The notes: generated by a model not told the origin, from the sequence alone. A stretch of 64,000 nucleotides of DNA from Flavobacterium agri (GCF_013401995.1 NZ_JACBJI010000003.1:496001-560000), one strand, 5' to 3'; shown: positions 50,861 to 59,665, counted from the first letter of the stretch. Program-made: numbers and translations.

Positions 50861-52054
50861 TTATTGTTGCAATTCCGCCTGTACTTCATTTAGCGCTTCC
50901 AGTAAAATCTCACAGCCTTCACGAATTTCGTTTTCCGAAATCGTAAGCGGCGGGGTAATCCTGATCGCGCAGCCTTCAAAGAGCAACCAGAACAGGATGA
51001 GACCTTTGTCCTGGCATTTTAAAATGACTTTATTCGTAATCTCTGCAGATGGTGTCATGGCTGCAAGCATGAGTCCTTTTCCGCGTATTTCGATTATCAA
51101 ATTGTGTTCCAATAGCGATCGGAACAGTTTTTCCTTTTCAAGCGTCTGCGGAATCAACTCTGTTTCAGTCAATTCCTGTAAAGTTGCCAGACAAGCTGCC
51201 GCAATGACAGGATGTCCGCCAAATGTCGTGATGTGTCCGAGTTTCGGATCGTGGCTCAACAAATCCATCATTTCGGACGAAGCGACGAATCCGCCGACGG
51301 GCATTCCGCCACCCATTCCTTTGCCTATAATAATTACGTCGGGCACGGCATCGTAGTTTTCAAAACCGAACAGTTTTCCCGTACGTCCGAAACCAGGCTG
51401 TATTTCATCGACGATCATCAAAGCGCCGACTTCGGTACATCTTTCGCGCAATTTCTTGAACCAGCCGTTTTTCGGTTCGATGAAACCTGCGCCGCCCTGA
51501 ATGCTTTCGACGATTACTCCGGCAGTTCTTTCAGTGATTTTTTCAAGATCCGATTCGTCGTTGAACGTAATGAAATCGACATCGGGAATCAACGGACGGA
51601 ATATCTGTTTGCGCTCCTCAAACCCCATAACGCTCATCGATCCCATCGTATTGCCGTGGTAGGCGTTCCTGCATGAGATGAGTTGTGAACGGCCTGTAAC
51701 GCGACGTGCCAATTTGAGCGCGCCTTCTGTAGCTTCCGTTCCCGAATTGACCAGATAAATCTTGTCGAGCGGAGCAGGCAATAGGTTCGCGAGCATTTTG
51801 CAGTATTCCGTCGCCGGATGCTGTGCGTATTCACCGTAAACCATCACATGCGAATATTTCTGCAATTGATCGTTGATCGCATCGTTCACGCGTTTGTTCA
51901 CGTGCCCGAGCGTACACGCCGAAACACCTGCCACGAAATCGAGATATTTCTTGCCCGAAGTATCGTAAATGTAAGAACCTGATGCGTGCGAGACTTCCAT
52001 TCCCAACGGGAAAGGCGAAGTCTGCGCTTGGTATTCGAAAAAATCTGCTTTCAC
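50861..52054 (-). CDS. Class III PLP-dependent aminotransferase
   Basis: 397 residues, close to acetylornithine/succinylornithine aminotransferases. YIYDTSGKKYLDFVAGVSACTLGH, VNSGTEATEGALKLAR (PLP phosphate loop), MIVDEIQPGFGRTGKLF (Asp for the PLP nitrogen) and catalytic Lys in VIIIGKGMGGGMPVGGF are intact; TTFGGHPVIAAACLATL follows. The exact substrate (ornithine derivative, aspartate-family or other omega-amino acid) cannot be fixed. It stands alone. Confidence 0.88.
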   Translation of the reverse strand: MKADFFEYQAQTSPFPLGMEVSHASGSYIYDTSGKKYLDFVAGVSACTLGHVNKRVNDAINDQLQKYSHVMVYGEYAQHPATEYCKMLANLLPAPLDKIYLVNSGTEATEGALKLARRVTGRSQLISCRNAYHGNTMGSMSVMGFEERKQIFRPLIPDVDFITFNDESDLEKITERTAGVIVESIQGGAGFIEPKNGWFKKLRERCTEVGALMIVDEIQPGFGRTGKLFGFENYDAVPDVIIIGKGMGGGMPVGGFVASSEMMDLLSHDPKLGHITTFGGHPVIAAACLATLQELTETELIPQTLEKEKLFRSLLEHNLIIEIRGKGLMLAAMTPSAEITNKVILKCQDKGLILFWLLFEGCAIRITPPLTISENEIREGCEILLEALNEVQAELQQ

Positions 52055-52166
52055 GTTATTGACGGTCGGAAACCAATTTTAAGCGAAGTTAATCTGAACA
52101 AGTTTGCGAAACCTATCAGAGTTACTGCTTTTTGTTATAGATGTATAAATGATATGGAAGGTTGCG

Positions 52167-53894
52167 TCATTTCGACGTACCGATGCTCGGTTTTGCCGAT
52201 CCCGATTTCCGCATCAAACCACGTTTCCTGATTGGCTGTTTTGATGGAACTTTGTCTTCAGGCTTGTCCTTAGGCTTTACAGCTTCGTCGTAGTCGAGTG
52301 TTTCCTTACGGATTTCGATCGGCTTGTCGGCATTTTTCTCGTCGGCTTTGGCTTCTTTTTTCGCTTCTTCCTCGTAAGCTTGTTCCTCGGGCGGGAAAAT
52401 CTCGTCTTTCGATTTGATGCGTTCGTCTCCGCGCCAAATGAATCCTCGAAGTTTACGCACATTTTCGGGGAAATCCTTTTCTGGTGTCAGTTCGCCTGCG
52501 GGCGATTCGAAAACCGTTAGGATGTCTATTTTGTTGTCGGTCAGCAAAAGATTGATGCGGCTTCCGGCCGATTTGTTGATCCCGACGAGTTCGTGGTTGT
52601 CGTTTCGCACGTAGTAAATACATTCGGTATTCTTGACGATGTCGACCTCGTACAATTTGTTCTCTCGGAATTTTCCGTACAAATTCACGCCTTTTACCTG
52701 ATTGTAACCCGTTCCCGCCGAATCTTTCGCGATGATGAACGAATTGCCGAGCACTTTCAGGGAATCGAGTTTTTCGGTTTGTTTGTTGCCGATGAGATGC
52801 ATGATGTCGCCCGTAAGCTGGTTGTCGAAATTCCACAGGATCGGTTTTCCGATGAGTTTCGTAAGTCCCGTAACCTGGCTCGAATGGATCGAATCGCATT
52901 TTCCGCTCATGTCCGATTTGTAAAAACGCGCGTTCGGCCAGGCGCGGATCACGCGGTTTTCGGGTTTTCCGGTCATCAACAGTTTTTTCCCGTGGATATA
53001 CACCGAATCGTTCTCTACCAAATTGATCGCCACGGCGCGTTTGGTCACGAAAAGCGAATCCTTGAGTTTCCAGACTTCGCCATAGTGGCCTTTCACGATG
53101 CCTTTGTTGATCGTGTCGGTAATCTTGACGTTGCGCGTGGCCGAAGCGAATTCTACCTTCCTGTCGTAATACAGACTGTCGCCTTCGATGCGTCTGTCTT
53201 TGTATTTGATGTATGAATGGTTCAGGAAATGCCCGACGTTCTTCTTGCTGTCGTAGAACCCTTTTTCGGTATAGATGAAATTCTGCTCGCTCGTGATCGT
53301 CGACGGCCCGAAAAGATAGGCATGACCCGAATTGTTGAAGTAATCGAGATGGTTCGACTTCATCACATATTTTGGATTCGTAAGCGTCACGGCGGTCAAA
53401 AACACGAATTTGTGCTGCTTCGCGTAATAACGCCCGGTGTTGCTTTTGAGTACGTTGTCTTTGTTGGTAATCACGCCTGGCGTGCGATAATAGGCTTCCT
53501 GGATGTTTCGGTCAAAGTAGATCGTATCGGTCTTGAGCGTCATATCGGGTGAGCGCATCACGACATTTCCCGTGGCGAACGCCTGTTTGTTCGTTCCGTT
53601 GTATTCGGCATAGCGGCTGTCGAGAAAAAGCGTGTCACCTTGAATCAGATGCACATCGCCAAATGCTTTGAGGTAATTCTCGTTCTCGAAAAGATAAGCC
53701 TTGTTGCAACGCATGATGGCACCGTCGTGGTTCACGCGCACATTTCCGGTGAGCAATACGGCTCCGGGAATCTCGGTCTCGTTGCGGTCAAAGAAATCGG
53801 CGTGCTCGATGTTGATCTTGCCATTTTTCTTTTGGGCAGATGTCGAAATGCTTGTGGACAACGCGATAAGGAAGAAAAAAACCAGTCTTTTCAA
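52167..53894 (-). CDS. OstA/LptA-like exported protein
   Basis: 575 residues beginning at a TTG (no ATG is in frame upstream): signal peptide KRLVFFFLIALSTSISTSAQ. The OstA-like domain (about 25-200) has beta-jellyroll repeats: EIPGAVLLTGNVRVNHDGAIMRCNKAYLFENENYLKAFGDVHLIQGDTLFLDSRYAEYNG, ATGNVVMRSPDMTLKTDTIYFD. Such proteins bridge LPS through the periplasm (LptA) or form the LptD N-domain. The C-terminal ~75 residues are Lys/Glu/Pro-rich (EEEAKKEAKADEKN, KPKDKPEDKVPSKQP). Minus strand TACATTTG (53918-53911) is a promoter-like box 16 bases before the start. Confidence 0.82.
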   Translation of the reverse strand: MKRLVFFFLIALSTSISTSAQKKNGKINIEHADFFDRNETEIPGAVLLTGNVRVNHDGAIMRCNKAYLFENENYLKAFGDVHLIQGDTLFLDSRYAEYNGTNKQAFATGNVVMRSPDMTLKTDTIYFDRNIQEAYYRTPGVITNKDNVLKSNTGRYYAKQHKFVFLTAVTLTNPKYVMKSNHLDYFNNSGHAYLFGPSTITSEQNFIYTEKGFYDSKKNVGHFLNHSYIKYKDRRIEGDSLYYDRKVEFASATRNVKITDTINKGIVKGHYGEVWKLKDSLFVTKRAVAINLVENDSVYIHGKKLLMTGKPENRVIRAWPNARFYKSDMSGKCDSIHSSQVTGLTKLIGKPILWNFDNQLTGDIMHLIGNKQTEKLDSLKVLGNSFIIAKDSAGTGYNQVKGVNLYGKFRENKLYEVDIVKNTECIYYVRNDNHELVGINKSAGSRINLLLTDNKIDILTVFESPAGELTPEKDFPENVRKLRGFIWRGDERIKSKDEIFPPEEQAYEEEAKKEAKADEKNADKPIEIRKETLDYDEAVKPKDKPEDKVPSKQPIRKRGLMRKSGSAKPSIGTSK

Positions 53895-53910
53895 AGGGTG
53901 AATTTTTGCG

Positions 53911-53918
53911 CAAATGTA
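53911..53918 (-). promoter_or_regulatory. -7-like box before the OstA-like gene
   Basis: Minus strand TACATTTG matches TAnnTTTG; 16 bases before the TTG start at 53894. Confidence 0.45.
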
Positions 53919-53974
53919 TGGAATTGTAGGGATTTGCAGACGATGTTAAGAGGAAATTGGCGAAGTGTTTTGGG

Positions 53975-54038
53975 GATTCCGACGAAGGAGGAATCTCATC
54001 CAGTGCGCACTTGCCGAGATTTCTCCTTCGTCGAAATC
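53975..54038. repeat. 23-base hairpin between the OstA-like and amylase genes
   Basis: GATTCCGACGAAGGAGGAAT (then CTC) at 53975-53997 and its reverse complement at 54016-54038 match at 21 of 23 positions, with an 18-base loop. It is in the divergent promoter region, 77 bases before the amylase start. Confidence 0.75.
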
Positions 54039-54085
54039 CTCCAATCTTTAAACCCATTAATCGTTCAATCTTTAAATTCCAACCC

Positions 54086-54093
54086 TATATTTG
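54086..54093 (+). promoter_or_regulatory. -7-like box before the amylase gene
   Basis: TATATTTG matches TAnnTTTG and lies 21 bases before the ATG at 54115. No convincing -33 TTTG. Confidence 0.45.
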
Positions 54094-54114
54094 TAAACAA
54101 CGAACACACGCCAC

Positions 54115-55980
54115 ATGAAAAAAACAATCCTCGCCCTTATTGCCTTTTCGGCGTTGTCTATGCAGGCGCAATCGGGCAAAAGCAAAAATATGGAACAATC
54201 GCCCAAGCAGAAAATCGTCGTCTATCAAGTATTCACGCGTCTTTTCGGAAACAAGAACACCGTAAACAAACCGTGGGGAACGATAAAGGAAAACGGAGTA
54301 GGGAAGTTCAGCGATTTCACCGATAAGGCCTTGACCGAAATCAAGCACCTCGGCGTCAACTATATCTGGTACACGGGCGTTCCGCACCACGCTTTGGTCA
54401 ACGATTATACGAAATACGGCATCTCGAACGACGACCCCGATGTAGTGAAAGGCCGCGCCGGTTCGCCTTATGCCGTCAAGGATTATTACAACGTGAATCC
54501 CGATTTGGCGACGAATCCGGCCAAGCGTCTTGAGGAATTCGAAGCACTGATCAAGCGAACCCATAAGAACGGATTGAAAGTGATTATCGACATCGTGCCG
54601 AACCACATCGCGCGCCATTACGAAGGAAAGAACAATCCGAAAGGCGTTCGCGATTTCGGTGCCGACGACAATAAAGAGGTCGGGTACGACAAAAACAACA
54701 ACTTCTATTACATTCCGGGCCATGCGTTCGAAGTGCCCACGTCGGATTCGTACAAACCGCTCGGAGGCGAACAACATGCAGGTCTCGACGGGAAATTCAA
54801 CGAAAATCCCGCCAAATGGACCGGAAACGGATCTCGCGCCGTGAAACCCGACATCAACGATTGGTACGAAACCGTCAAAATCAATTATGGAATCCGCCCC
54901 GACGGCTTGAAGGAATTCCCGCAATTGCCTTACGGATTCGACAAGCAAGGCTACGAAGCGCATTATGAATTCTGGAAAGAACACGAAAAAGAAGTGCCGT
55001 CGTCGTGGAAAAAATTCCGCGATATCGCCTTGTATTGGACCGCGAAAGGCGTAGACGGTTTCCGGTACGACATGGCCGAAATGGTACCCGTCGAATTTTG
55101 GAGCTACATGAACTCGGCCATAAAAATGAAGAATCCTGATGCGTTCTTGCTTGCGGAAATCTACAATCCTAACGAATACCGCAATTATATCAACATCGGC
55201 AAGATGGATTATCTGTATGACAAGGTCGATCTGTACGATAAATTGAAGGAAGTCATCCAAGGCAAATCGAATCCGGACGGCATTTCCGATATCCAAACCC
55301 GATTCGCCGACATCGAGCATAATTTGCTGCATTTTCTCGAAAACCACGACGAGCAACGCATCGCAAGCCCTGAATTTGCAGGAAATGCACATAAAGCAAA
55401 GCCGATGGCCGTACTTTCGGCGACCATAAGTTCGTCTCCGATGATGATTTATTTCGGACAGGAAGTAGGCGAACCGGGTAAGCAAGATGCAGGTTTCGGA
55501 AAACCGTCGCGCACCTCGATTTTCGATTACATCGGCGTACCGAACCATCAACGCTGGATGAACGACGGCAAGTTCGACGGCGCCAAACTCAACAAAGAGG
55601 AAAAAGCGTTGCGCGAATTTTATCAGCGTCTGCTCAATTTTTCATTGGATGCTCCGGCGCTTTTGGGTGAATTCCGCCAGTTGCAGCAAGCCAATCGCCA
55701 AAATCCGAATTATCCGCAGGAAGTCTATGCGTTCGCACGCTTTGACGACAAGCAGAAATTGGTTATTGTGTGCAACTTCTCGAATACGAAATCGTCGTTT
55801 TTCGAACTCAAAATCCCTTCGGATGTGATCAAGGACATGAAACTTGAAGACGGAACCTATGTCATCAAAGACCAATTGTACGGAAAAAGCACGATCAAGC
55901 TCAACATAGCCAATGGCGAAGGTAAAATCGGGATAACGATCGCGCCTTCGGAATCGTTTATTTATCAAATCAATCAATGA
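54115..55980 (+). CDS. Exported alpha-amylase family (GH13) protein
   Basis: 621 residues with signal peptide MKKTILALIAFSALSMQAQ. All four GH13 motifs are visible: VIIDIVPNHIARHY (region I), GFRYDMAEMVPVEFW with nucleophile Asp (II), LLAEIYNPN with acid/base Glu (III) and FLENHDEQRIAS with transition-state Asp (IV). A C-terminal beta-sandwich (about 500-621) follows. It should cleave alpha-glucans in the periplasm or outside the cell; subfamily and product specificity are not readable. It overlaps the next gene by 4 bases (ATGA at 55977-55980). Confidence 0.92.
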   Translation: MKKTILALIAFSALSMQAQSGKSKNMEQSPKQKIVVYQVFTRLFGNKNTVNKPWGTIKENGVGKFSDFTDKALTEIKHLGVNYIWYTGVPHHALVNDYTKYGISNDDPDVVKGRAGSPYAVKDYYNVNPDLATNPAKRLEEFEALIKRTHKNGLKVIIDIVPNHIARHYEGKNNPKGVRDFGADDNKEVGYDKNNNFYYIPGHAFEVPTSDSYKPLGGEQHAGLDGKFNENPAKWTGNGSRAVKPDINDWYETVKINYGIRPDGLKEFPQLPYGFDKQGYEAHYEFWKEHEKEVPSSWKKFRDIALYWTAKGVDGFRYDMAEMVPVEFWSYMNSAIKMKNPDAFLLAEIYNPNEYRNYINIGKMDYLYDKVDLYDKLKEVIQGKSNPDGISDIQTRFADIEHNLLHFLENHDEQRIASPEFAGNAHKAKPMAVLSATISSSPMMIYFGQEVGEPGKQDAGFGKPSRTSIFDYIGVPNHQRWMNDGKFDGAKLNKEEKALREFYQRLLNFSLDAPALLGEFRQLQQANRQNPNYPQEVYAFARFDDKQKLVIVCNFSNTKSSFFELKIPSDVIKDMKLEDGTYVIKDQLYGKSTIKLNIANGEGKIGITIAPSESFIYQINQ

Positions 55981-56636
55981 TGCAAAAAAACGTGGTCACC
56001 TACAAGGTTTTTTCGTCAAAGCAGGAAGTCATCGAGACGGCAAAAATTTTACAAGGCGCGGGGATTGAGATTTATTTGGACGATTATTCTCAAATTTTTG
56101 ATCCTTCGTTTTCGAACATCCAAGGCGAAAAAGAATATCGCATCAAACTCGATAAGGATAATTTTGGCGAAGCCGACGCGGTTCTTGAAGCCGCTATGTC
56201 CGAGCAACTCGGGGATGTTCCTGCCGATTATTATTTGTTTTCGTTTTCAAATGGTGAATTAAAGGAAATCCTTGCCAAAAGGGAAGAATGGAATTTGTTC
56301 GATTATGTTTTGTCCAAGAAGATTTTGTCGGACAGAGGTTTGGGAATTAACGAATCCGAACTCGAAATAATCAGGGAAAAGCATATGGCAGAACTGGCAC
56401 AACCTGCCGAAAGCCAACACGGATCGATAATCATCGGATTTATTTTTGCGCTTGCCGGCGGATTTTTAGGAATTCTGATCGGCTGGTACATTTCATCACA
56501 AAAGAAAACACTTCCAAATGGTGAACAACTTTTCGCTTTCAATGATGCCGACCGTCGTTGGGGAAAACGCATCTGTTTTTTTAGCGTTTTCATGTGGATT
56601 TTCTGGATGGGATTAATCTTCTGGTTAAAGAATTAG
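55977..56636 (+). CDS. Membrane protein with DUF2007-like N-domain
   Basis: 219 residues. The N-terminal ~75 (VVTYKVFSSKQEVIETAKILQGAGIEIYLDDYSQIFDPSFSN...YRIKLDKDNFGEADAVLEA) looks like a DUF2007-type putative signal-transducing domain: a beta-alpha-beta module with a D-x-D-x-x patch. A middle helical region (about 90-135) precedes two membrane helices (about 150-172 and 199-217). Function unknown. It is translationally coupled to the amylase gene (ATGA), yet no functional link is evident. Confidence 0.7.
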   Translation: MMQKNVVTYKVFSSKQEVIETAKILQGAGIEIYLDDYSQIFDPSFSNIQGEKEYRIKLDKDNFGEADAVLEAAMSEQLGDVPADYYLFSFSNGELKEILAKREEWNLFDYVLSKKILSDRGLGINESELEIIREKHMAELAQPAESQHGSIIIGFIFALAGGFLGILIGWYISSQKKTLPNGEQLFAFNDADRRWGKRICFFSVFMWIFWMGLIFWLKN

Positions 56637-56639
56637 GCT

Positions 56640-57791
56640 TTAATTTACTGAAGATCCTCGCTTGCGCAGGAACAGACTTAGACAGCCAAGCCCTAAAATT
56701 CCCGACAGCAACGAAGCAACCAAAATCGCCATTTTGGAAAGGTTGATCATGTGCATGTCGTCGTAGGCGAGAAGTGCGATGAAAATCGACATCGTGAATC
56801 CGATGCCGCCAAGCATTCCCGCACCAAGCAAATGACGCCGTCTCAATCCGAAAGGCAATCGGCAAAACCCGAGTTCGGTTGCGGCATACGAAAACCCGAA
56901 AATGCCTAATGGTTTCCCGATGACCAATCCGACGAGAATCCCCAGTCCGGCCAAAGTCGTCAACCCCGTTTCAAAACCTGCTTCTATGACGATGGCCGTA
57001 TTGCACAAAGCGAACAACGGCAAAATGAGAAAAGCCACGGGTTTGTGCAGGAATTCCTGTAAAATATACGAGGTTGATTTTTCGTTTCCGTTGCCGAACG
57101 GTATCGCAAACGCAAGCAGAACGCCTGTTATCGTCGCGTGTACGCCCGAATGGTGCATGAACCACCACATTGCGATTCCACCGACTAGGTACGGGATCAG
57201 ATTTCGGATCTTGAGTCGGTTAAAAATGAGTAACAAAACGAAAATCGCAAGCGACAATCCCAAATTCAAGAACGATATCGATTTGGTATAGAAAACCGCG
57301 ATCACGATTATCGCACCCAAATCGTCTATTACCGCCAAAGCCGTAAGGAAAACCTTGAGTGCCGTCGGAACACGGTTGCCGAGCAACGACAAAATCCCGA
57401 TGGCGAACGCGATGTCGGTGGCCATTGGGATTCCGGCTCCGTTTGCCGAATCGGTACCGAAATTCATCAGCAGATAGATGCCGGCCGGTACGAGCATGCC
57501 TCCAAGAGCGCCGAACAACGGCAATGCGGCCTTTTTTATGTCCGAAAGTTCGCCTTGGTAAATCTCGCGCTCGAGTTCCAATCCTATCAACAGGAAGAAT
57601 ACCGCCATCAAAGCGTCATTGATCCAACCTGTAATCGACGAACCCGCCAAATCGTTCTGCCAAAAAGCGATGTAGTGGACGCCATAAGGACTGTTGGCCA
57701 GCATAAGCGAAATGACCGTCGCGACGATAAGCAACAGGCCGCCGGCTTTTTCGGATTCGAAAAAATGATGGAACAATCGGGTCAGACGCAT
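56640..57791 (-). CDS. nhaA: Na+/H+ antiporter NhaA
   Basis: 383 residues from ATG 57791 (MRLTRLFHHFFESEKAGGLLLIVATVISLMLANSPYG). NhaA hallmarks include FFLLIGLELEREIYQGEL, GIPMATDIAFAIGIL and the ion-binding double aspartate in LAVIDDLGAIIVIAVFYT; GALGGMLVPAGIY and FVGLVIGKPLGIF-like helices agree. About twelve membrane helices. It exchanges Na+/Li+ for protons to hold internal pH and sodium. An ATG at 57818 is an alternative start. The plus-strand membrane gene ends 4 bases from its stop. Confidence 0.95.
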   Translation of the reverse strand: MRLTRLFHHFFESEKAGGLLLIVATVISLMLANSPYGVHYIAFWQNDLAGSSITGWINDALMAVFFLLIGLELEREIYQGELSDIKKAALPLFGALGGMLVPAGIYLLMNFGTDSANGAGIPMATDIAFAIGILSLLGNRVPTALKVFLTALAVIDDLGAIIVIAVFYTKSISFLNLGLSLAIFVLLLIFNRLKIRNLIPYLVGGIAMWWFMHHSGVHATITGVLLAFAIPFGNGNEKSTSYILQEFLHKPVAFLILPLFALCNTAIVIEAGFETGLTTLAGLGILVGLVIGKPLGIFGFSYAATELGFCRLPFGLRRRHLLGAGMLGGIGFTMSIFIALLAYDDMHMINLSKMAILVASLLSGILGLGCLSLFLRKRGSSVN

Positions 57792-57822
57792 GATCAAAAG
57801 ATACGGTTTCGTTGGCACTTAC

Positions 57823-57848
57823 ACAAAAAAAAGCCCCGATCAGGGCTT
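57823..57848 (-). terminator. Strong minus-strand terminator
   Basis: AAGCCC (57831-57836) with GGGCTT (57843-57848), loop CGATCA. The minus strand continues with T9-10. It lies 10 bases after the TAA of the small open frame at 57858, and 215 bases after the fusion gene's stop. Confidence 0.8.
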
Positions 57849-57857
57849 AAATATCGT

Positions 57858-58046
57858 TTAGCCTTTCGGCCCGCCGTGTTGCTGATCGGATTCCGCTAAA
57901 AGCGCCGACGTGGGTTTCGATATGCGTCCGAACGGGTGGAAAGCACGCATCCCCTTGACAGCCTCCTCGGCGAACTGACACCCGTCATCTTCGTACCGAA
58001 AGGCAAAACGATGTTCAAAGTTAGCCAAGATTTTGTGCGGAAACAA
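57858..58046 (-). CDS. Possible small protein before the terminator
   Basis: 62 residues: MFPHKILANFEHRFAFRYED, then DGCQFAEEAVKGMRAFHPFG and a polar C-terminus ending QQHGGPKG. The TAA is followed within 10 bases by a strong terminator, and the composition is protein-like with no low-complexity. It begins 17 bases after the methyltransferase-GNAT stop on the same strand. No family was recognised; it could instead be a 3' UTR. Only comparison with other genomes would decide. Confidence 0.4.
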   Translation of the reverse strand: MFPHKILANFEHRFAFRYEDDGCQFAEEAVKGMRAFHPFGRISKPTSALLAESDQQHGGPKG

Positions 58047-58062
58047 CGTCTTTGACGTTCCG

Positions 58063-59205
58063 TTAAGGTTTGCGGCGGTCGGCTCGCGTCATCGCATATT
58101 GGTATTCGTCGGTCCAGTTGCCGTCGTCGAAATAACTCTGTACGAAATGTCCTTCGCGATGGAATCCGCAGGCTTCGAGCATTTTTATGGACGCCTCGTT
58201 GCGCGTATCGACCAATTCGACGATGCGATGGAAATCGGGCAGCGAAAACAGGAAATCGACGATCGCGTTCAACGTTTCCCTCGCGTATCCGTTTTTTTGA
58301 TGCAAATGTGACACCGTAATCCCGATTTCGGCCACGCGCGTATCGAAAGCGTCGAGTTTGATCGCACAATCGCCTATGAGTCGCCCCGTTTCGCGGTTTT
58401 CGATCGCATATTGTACCCATTCTCCGGCGTTACCAAAGTTTTTGGACGTTTGCTGTTCGATGAAATTTTGTGCTTTTTCACGATCCATGATGCCGAAACC
58501 TTGGTATTTGACGATTTCGGGATTGGAACGATACACAATAAAATCTTCGAGATCCGAGGTTTTCATATTCCGGATTTGAAGTCTTTCGCTCGTAATGGAA
58601 AAAACCCGTTTCCCGAACGAACAGAAAAGGAAGTTTTGCGTCGTCCCGAAAGGTGTCTGATGGTTTTCGGTACGGCACGAAATCGCTTCGAAACCCAAAA
58701 AAGCCGATTTCATTTTCGGTTCGTCGTATTGGGTAATTTCGAGTCCGCTGCATTTTTTTGGTCCGTCGGTAGAAAAAGTCCCGATGATGAGGTTGGCGAC
58801 GACGTGGCGATTTACAAGCGAAGCGTATTTCGAGATGTCGTTTTTATCGGTAAGGAAATGAAACGCCGCGCGGTCGTGCCAAATGTCGAAGTTTTCCGAC
58901 GGTTCGAAATCGAGTATGTCCGAAACGACCCATTTCACTTTATCCGCTTTTTGCCCGAGGCGTTTTTTGGCGCGTTCGATGGCTTGGCCTGAAATGTCGA
59001 GTACGGTGATGTTTTTGCATCCGTCGTCGAGAAGGAAATCGACAAGATTCGAATCGCCCGCACCCACGTCGATGATGCTTTTCGAGCGATAATTTTCTAT
59101 CGAACGGATAAATTCAAGTGATGTTTTCGGGATTTCCTGCGTCCAACTGACTTCATTTGGCGTTTTGGTCGCATAGACGTTTTCCCAATGTTTCTGTTGG
59201 CTCAT
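58063..59205 (-). CDS. SAM methyltransferase fused to GNAT acetyltransferase
   Basis: 380 residues from ATG 59205 (MSQQKHWENVYATKTPNEVSWTQ). Residues 1-205 are a class I methyltransferase: KSIIDVGAGDSNLVDFLLDDG (SAM site), VLDISGQAIERAKKRLG, ISKYASLVNRHVVANLIIGTFSTDGPKKCSGLEITQYD. Residues about 215-380 are a RimJ/RimL-type GNAT domain: SERLQIRNMKTSDLEDFIVYRSNPEIVKYQ, WVQYAIENRETGRLIGDCAIK, GYARETLNAIVDFLF (acetyl-CoA site), VDTRNEASIKMLEACGFHREGHF. Homologous parts normally occur as separate proteins. It lies 1 base after a heavy-metal-binding protein gene. Substrates unknown. Confidence 0.85.
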   Translation of the reverse strand: MSQQKHWENVYATKTPNEVSWTQEIPKTSLEFIRSIENYRSKSIIDVGAGDSNLVDFLLDDGCKNITVLDISGQAIERAKKRLGQKADKVKWVVSDILDFEPSENFDIWHDRAAFHFLTDKNDISKYASLVNRHVVANLIIGTFSTDGPKKCSGLEITQYDEPKMKSAFLGFEAISCRTENHQTPFGTTQNFLFCSFGKRVFSITSERLQIRNMKTSDLEDFIVYRSNPEIVKYQGFGIMDREKAQNFIEQQTSKNFGNAGEWVQYAIENRETGRLIGDCAIKLDAFDTRVAEIGITVSHLHQKNGYARETLNAIVDFLFSLPDFHRIVELVDTRNEASIKMLEACGFHREGHFVQSYFDDGNWTDEYQYAMTRADRRKP

Positions 59206-59206
59206 A

Positions 59207-59566
59207 TTATGCTTTTTTACAGCAACCGTCGAGGTTTTCGTAGGCCGAAGCATCGGCTTTGACCGCATCGGCATCGTAACCCATTTTTGAAATGGCAAGC
59301 CTGATTTCGTCGAGGTTTGTCTTTTGCGGATTGTAGAAAACGGTCAATGTCATCTTCTTGTCGTCGAGCTCGAACATTTTCACGCCTTTGATCTTGAGCA
59401 ATCCCGTTTTCAGGCCTTTTCCGCAACTCGGGCATTCTTTGCAATGATCGCAGTAAATGTTGGTTTTGATGACGGCTTTTTCGTTGGTTTTGGTTTGTTG
59501 TGCTTTTGCTTGGAAAGCAGATAAAGACATAAGCAAGAACGCCAATAAGAGGAATTGCTTTTTCAT
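59207..59566 (-). CDS. Exported heavy-metal-associated (HMA) domain protein
   Basis: 119 residues: signal peptide MKKQFLLLAFLLMSLSAFQAKAQ. The mature HMA-type ferredoxin fold has a Cys-rich loop IYCDHCKECPSCGKGL (CxxC-x2-CxxC) at the usual metal site and closes KMGYDADAVKADASAYENLDGCCKKA with a second Cys pair. The extra cysteines compared with a plain CxxC HMA domain suggest multi-metal or redox binding. It is probably a periplasmic copper/mercury-type binder. Its TAA is followed one base later by the ATG of the methyltransferase-GNAT gene, so the two are one operon. Confidence 0.85.
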   Translation of the reverse strand: MKKQFLLLAFLLMSLSAFQAKAQQTKTNEKAVIKTNIYCDHCKECPSCGKGLKTGLLKIKGVKMFELDDKKMTLTVFYNPQKTNLDEIRLAISKMGYDADAVKADASAYENLDGCCKKA

Positions 59567-59599
59567 AGTGATATCATTAAGTTCAACCGATGTAAATTC

Positions 59600-59623
59600 A
59601 CGATGTTCGTGAAATTCGTGGCG
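59600..59623. repeat. Half copy of the GTGAAATTCGTGGC repeat
   Basis: ACGATGTTCGTGAAATTCGT followed by GGCG: the same word as at 20660 and 63434, here without a facing inverse arm. It lies between the HMA and purA genes. Confidence 0.6.
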
Positions 59624-59665
59624 ACTGATTCGTCAACCGGCAGTGGCAAATATACAAGTAACATC

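Noticed and set aside
54085-55551. A 488-codon open frame on the minus strand opposite the amylase gene
   Set aside because: It is a shadow of the GH13 gene, which has all four catalytic motifs. The antisense frame starts inside the divergent region, shows no domain, and is long only because of the codon bias here (few TTA/CTA/TCA codons on the sense strand).
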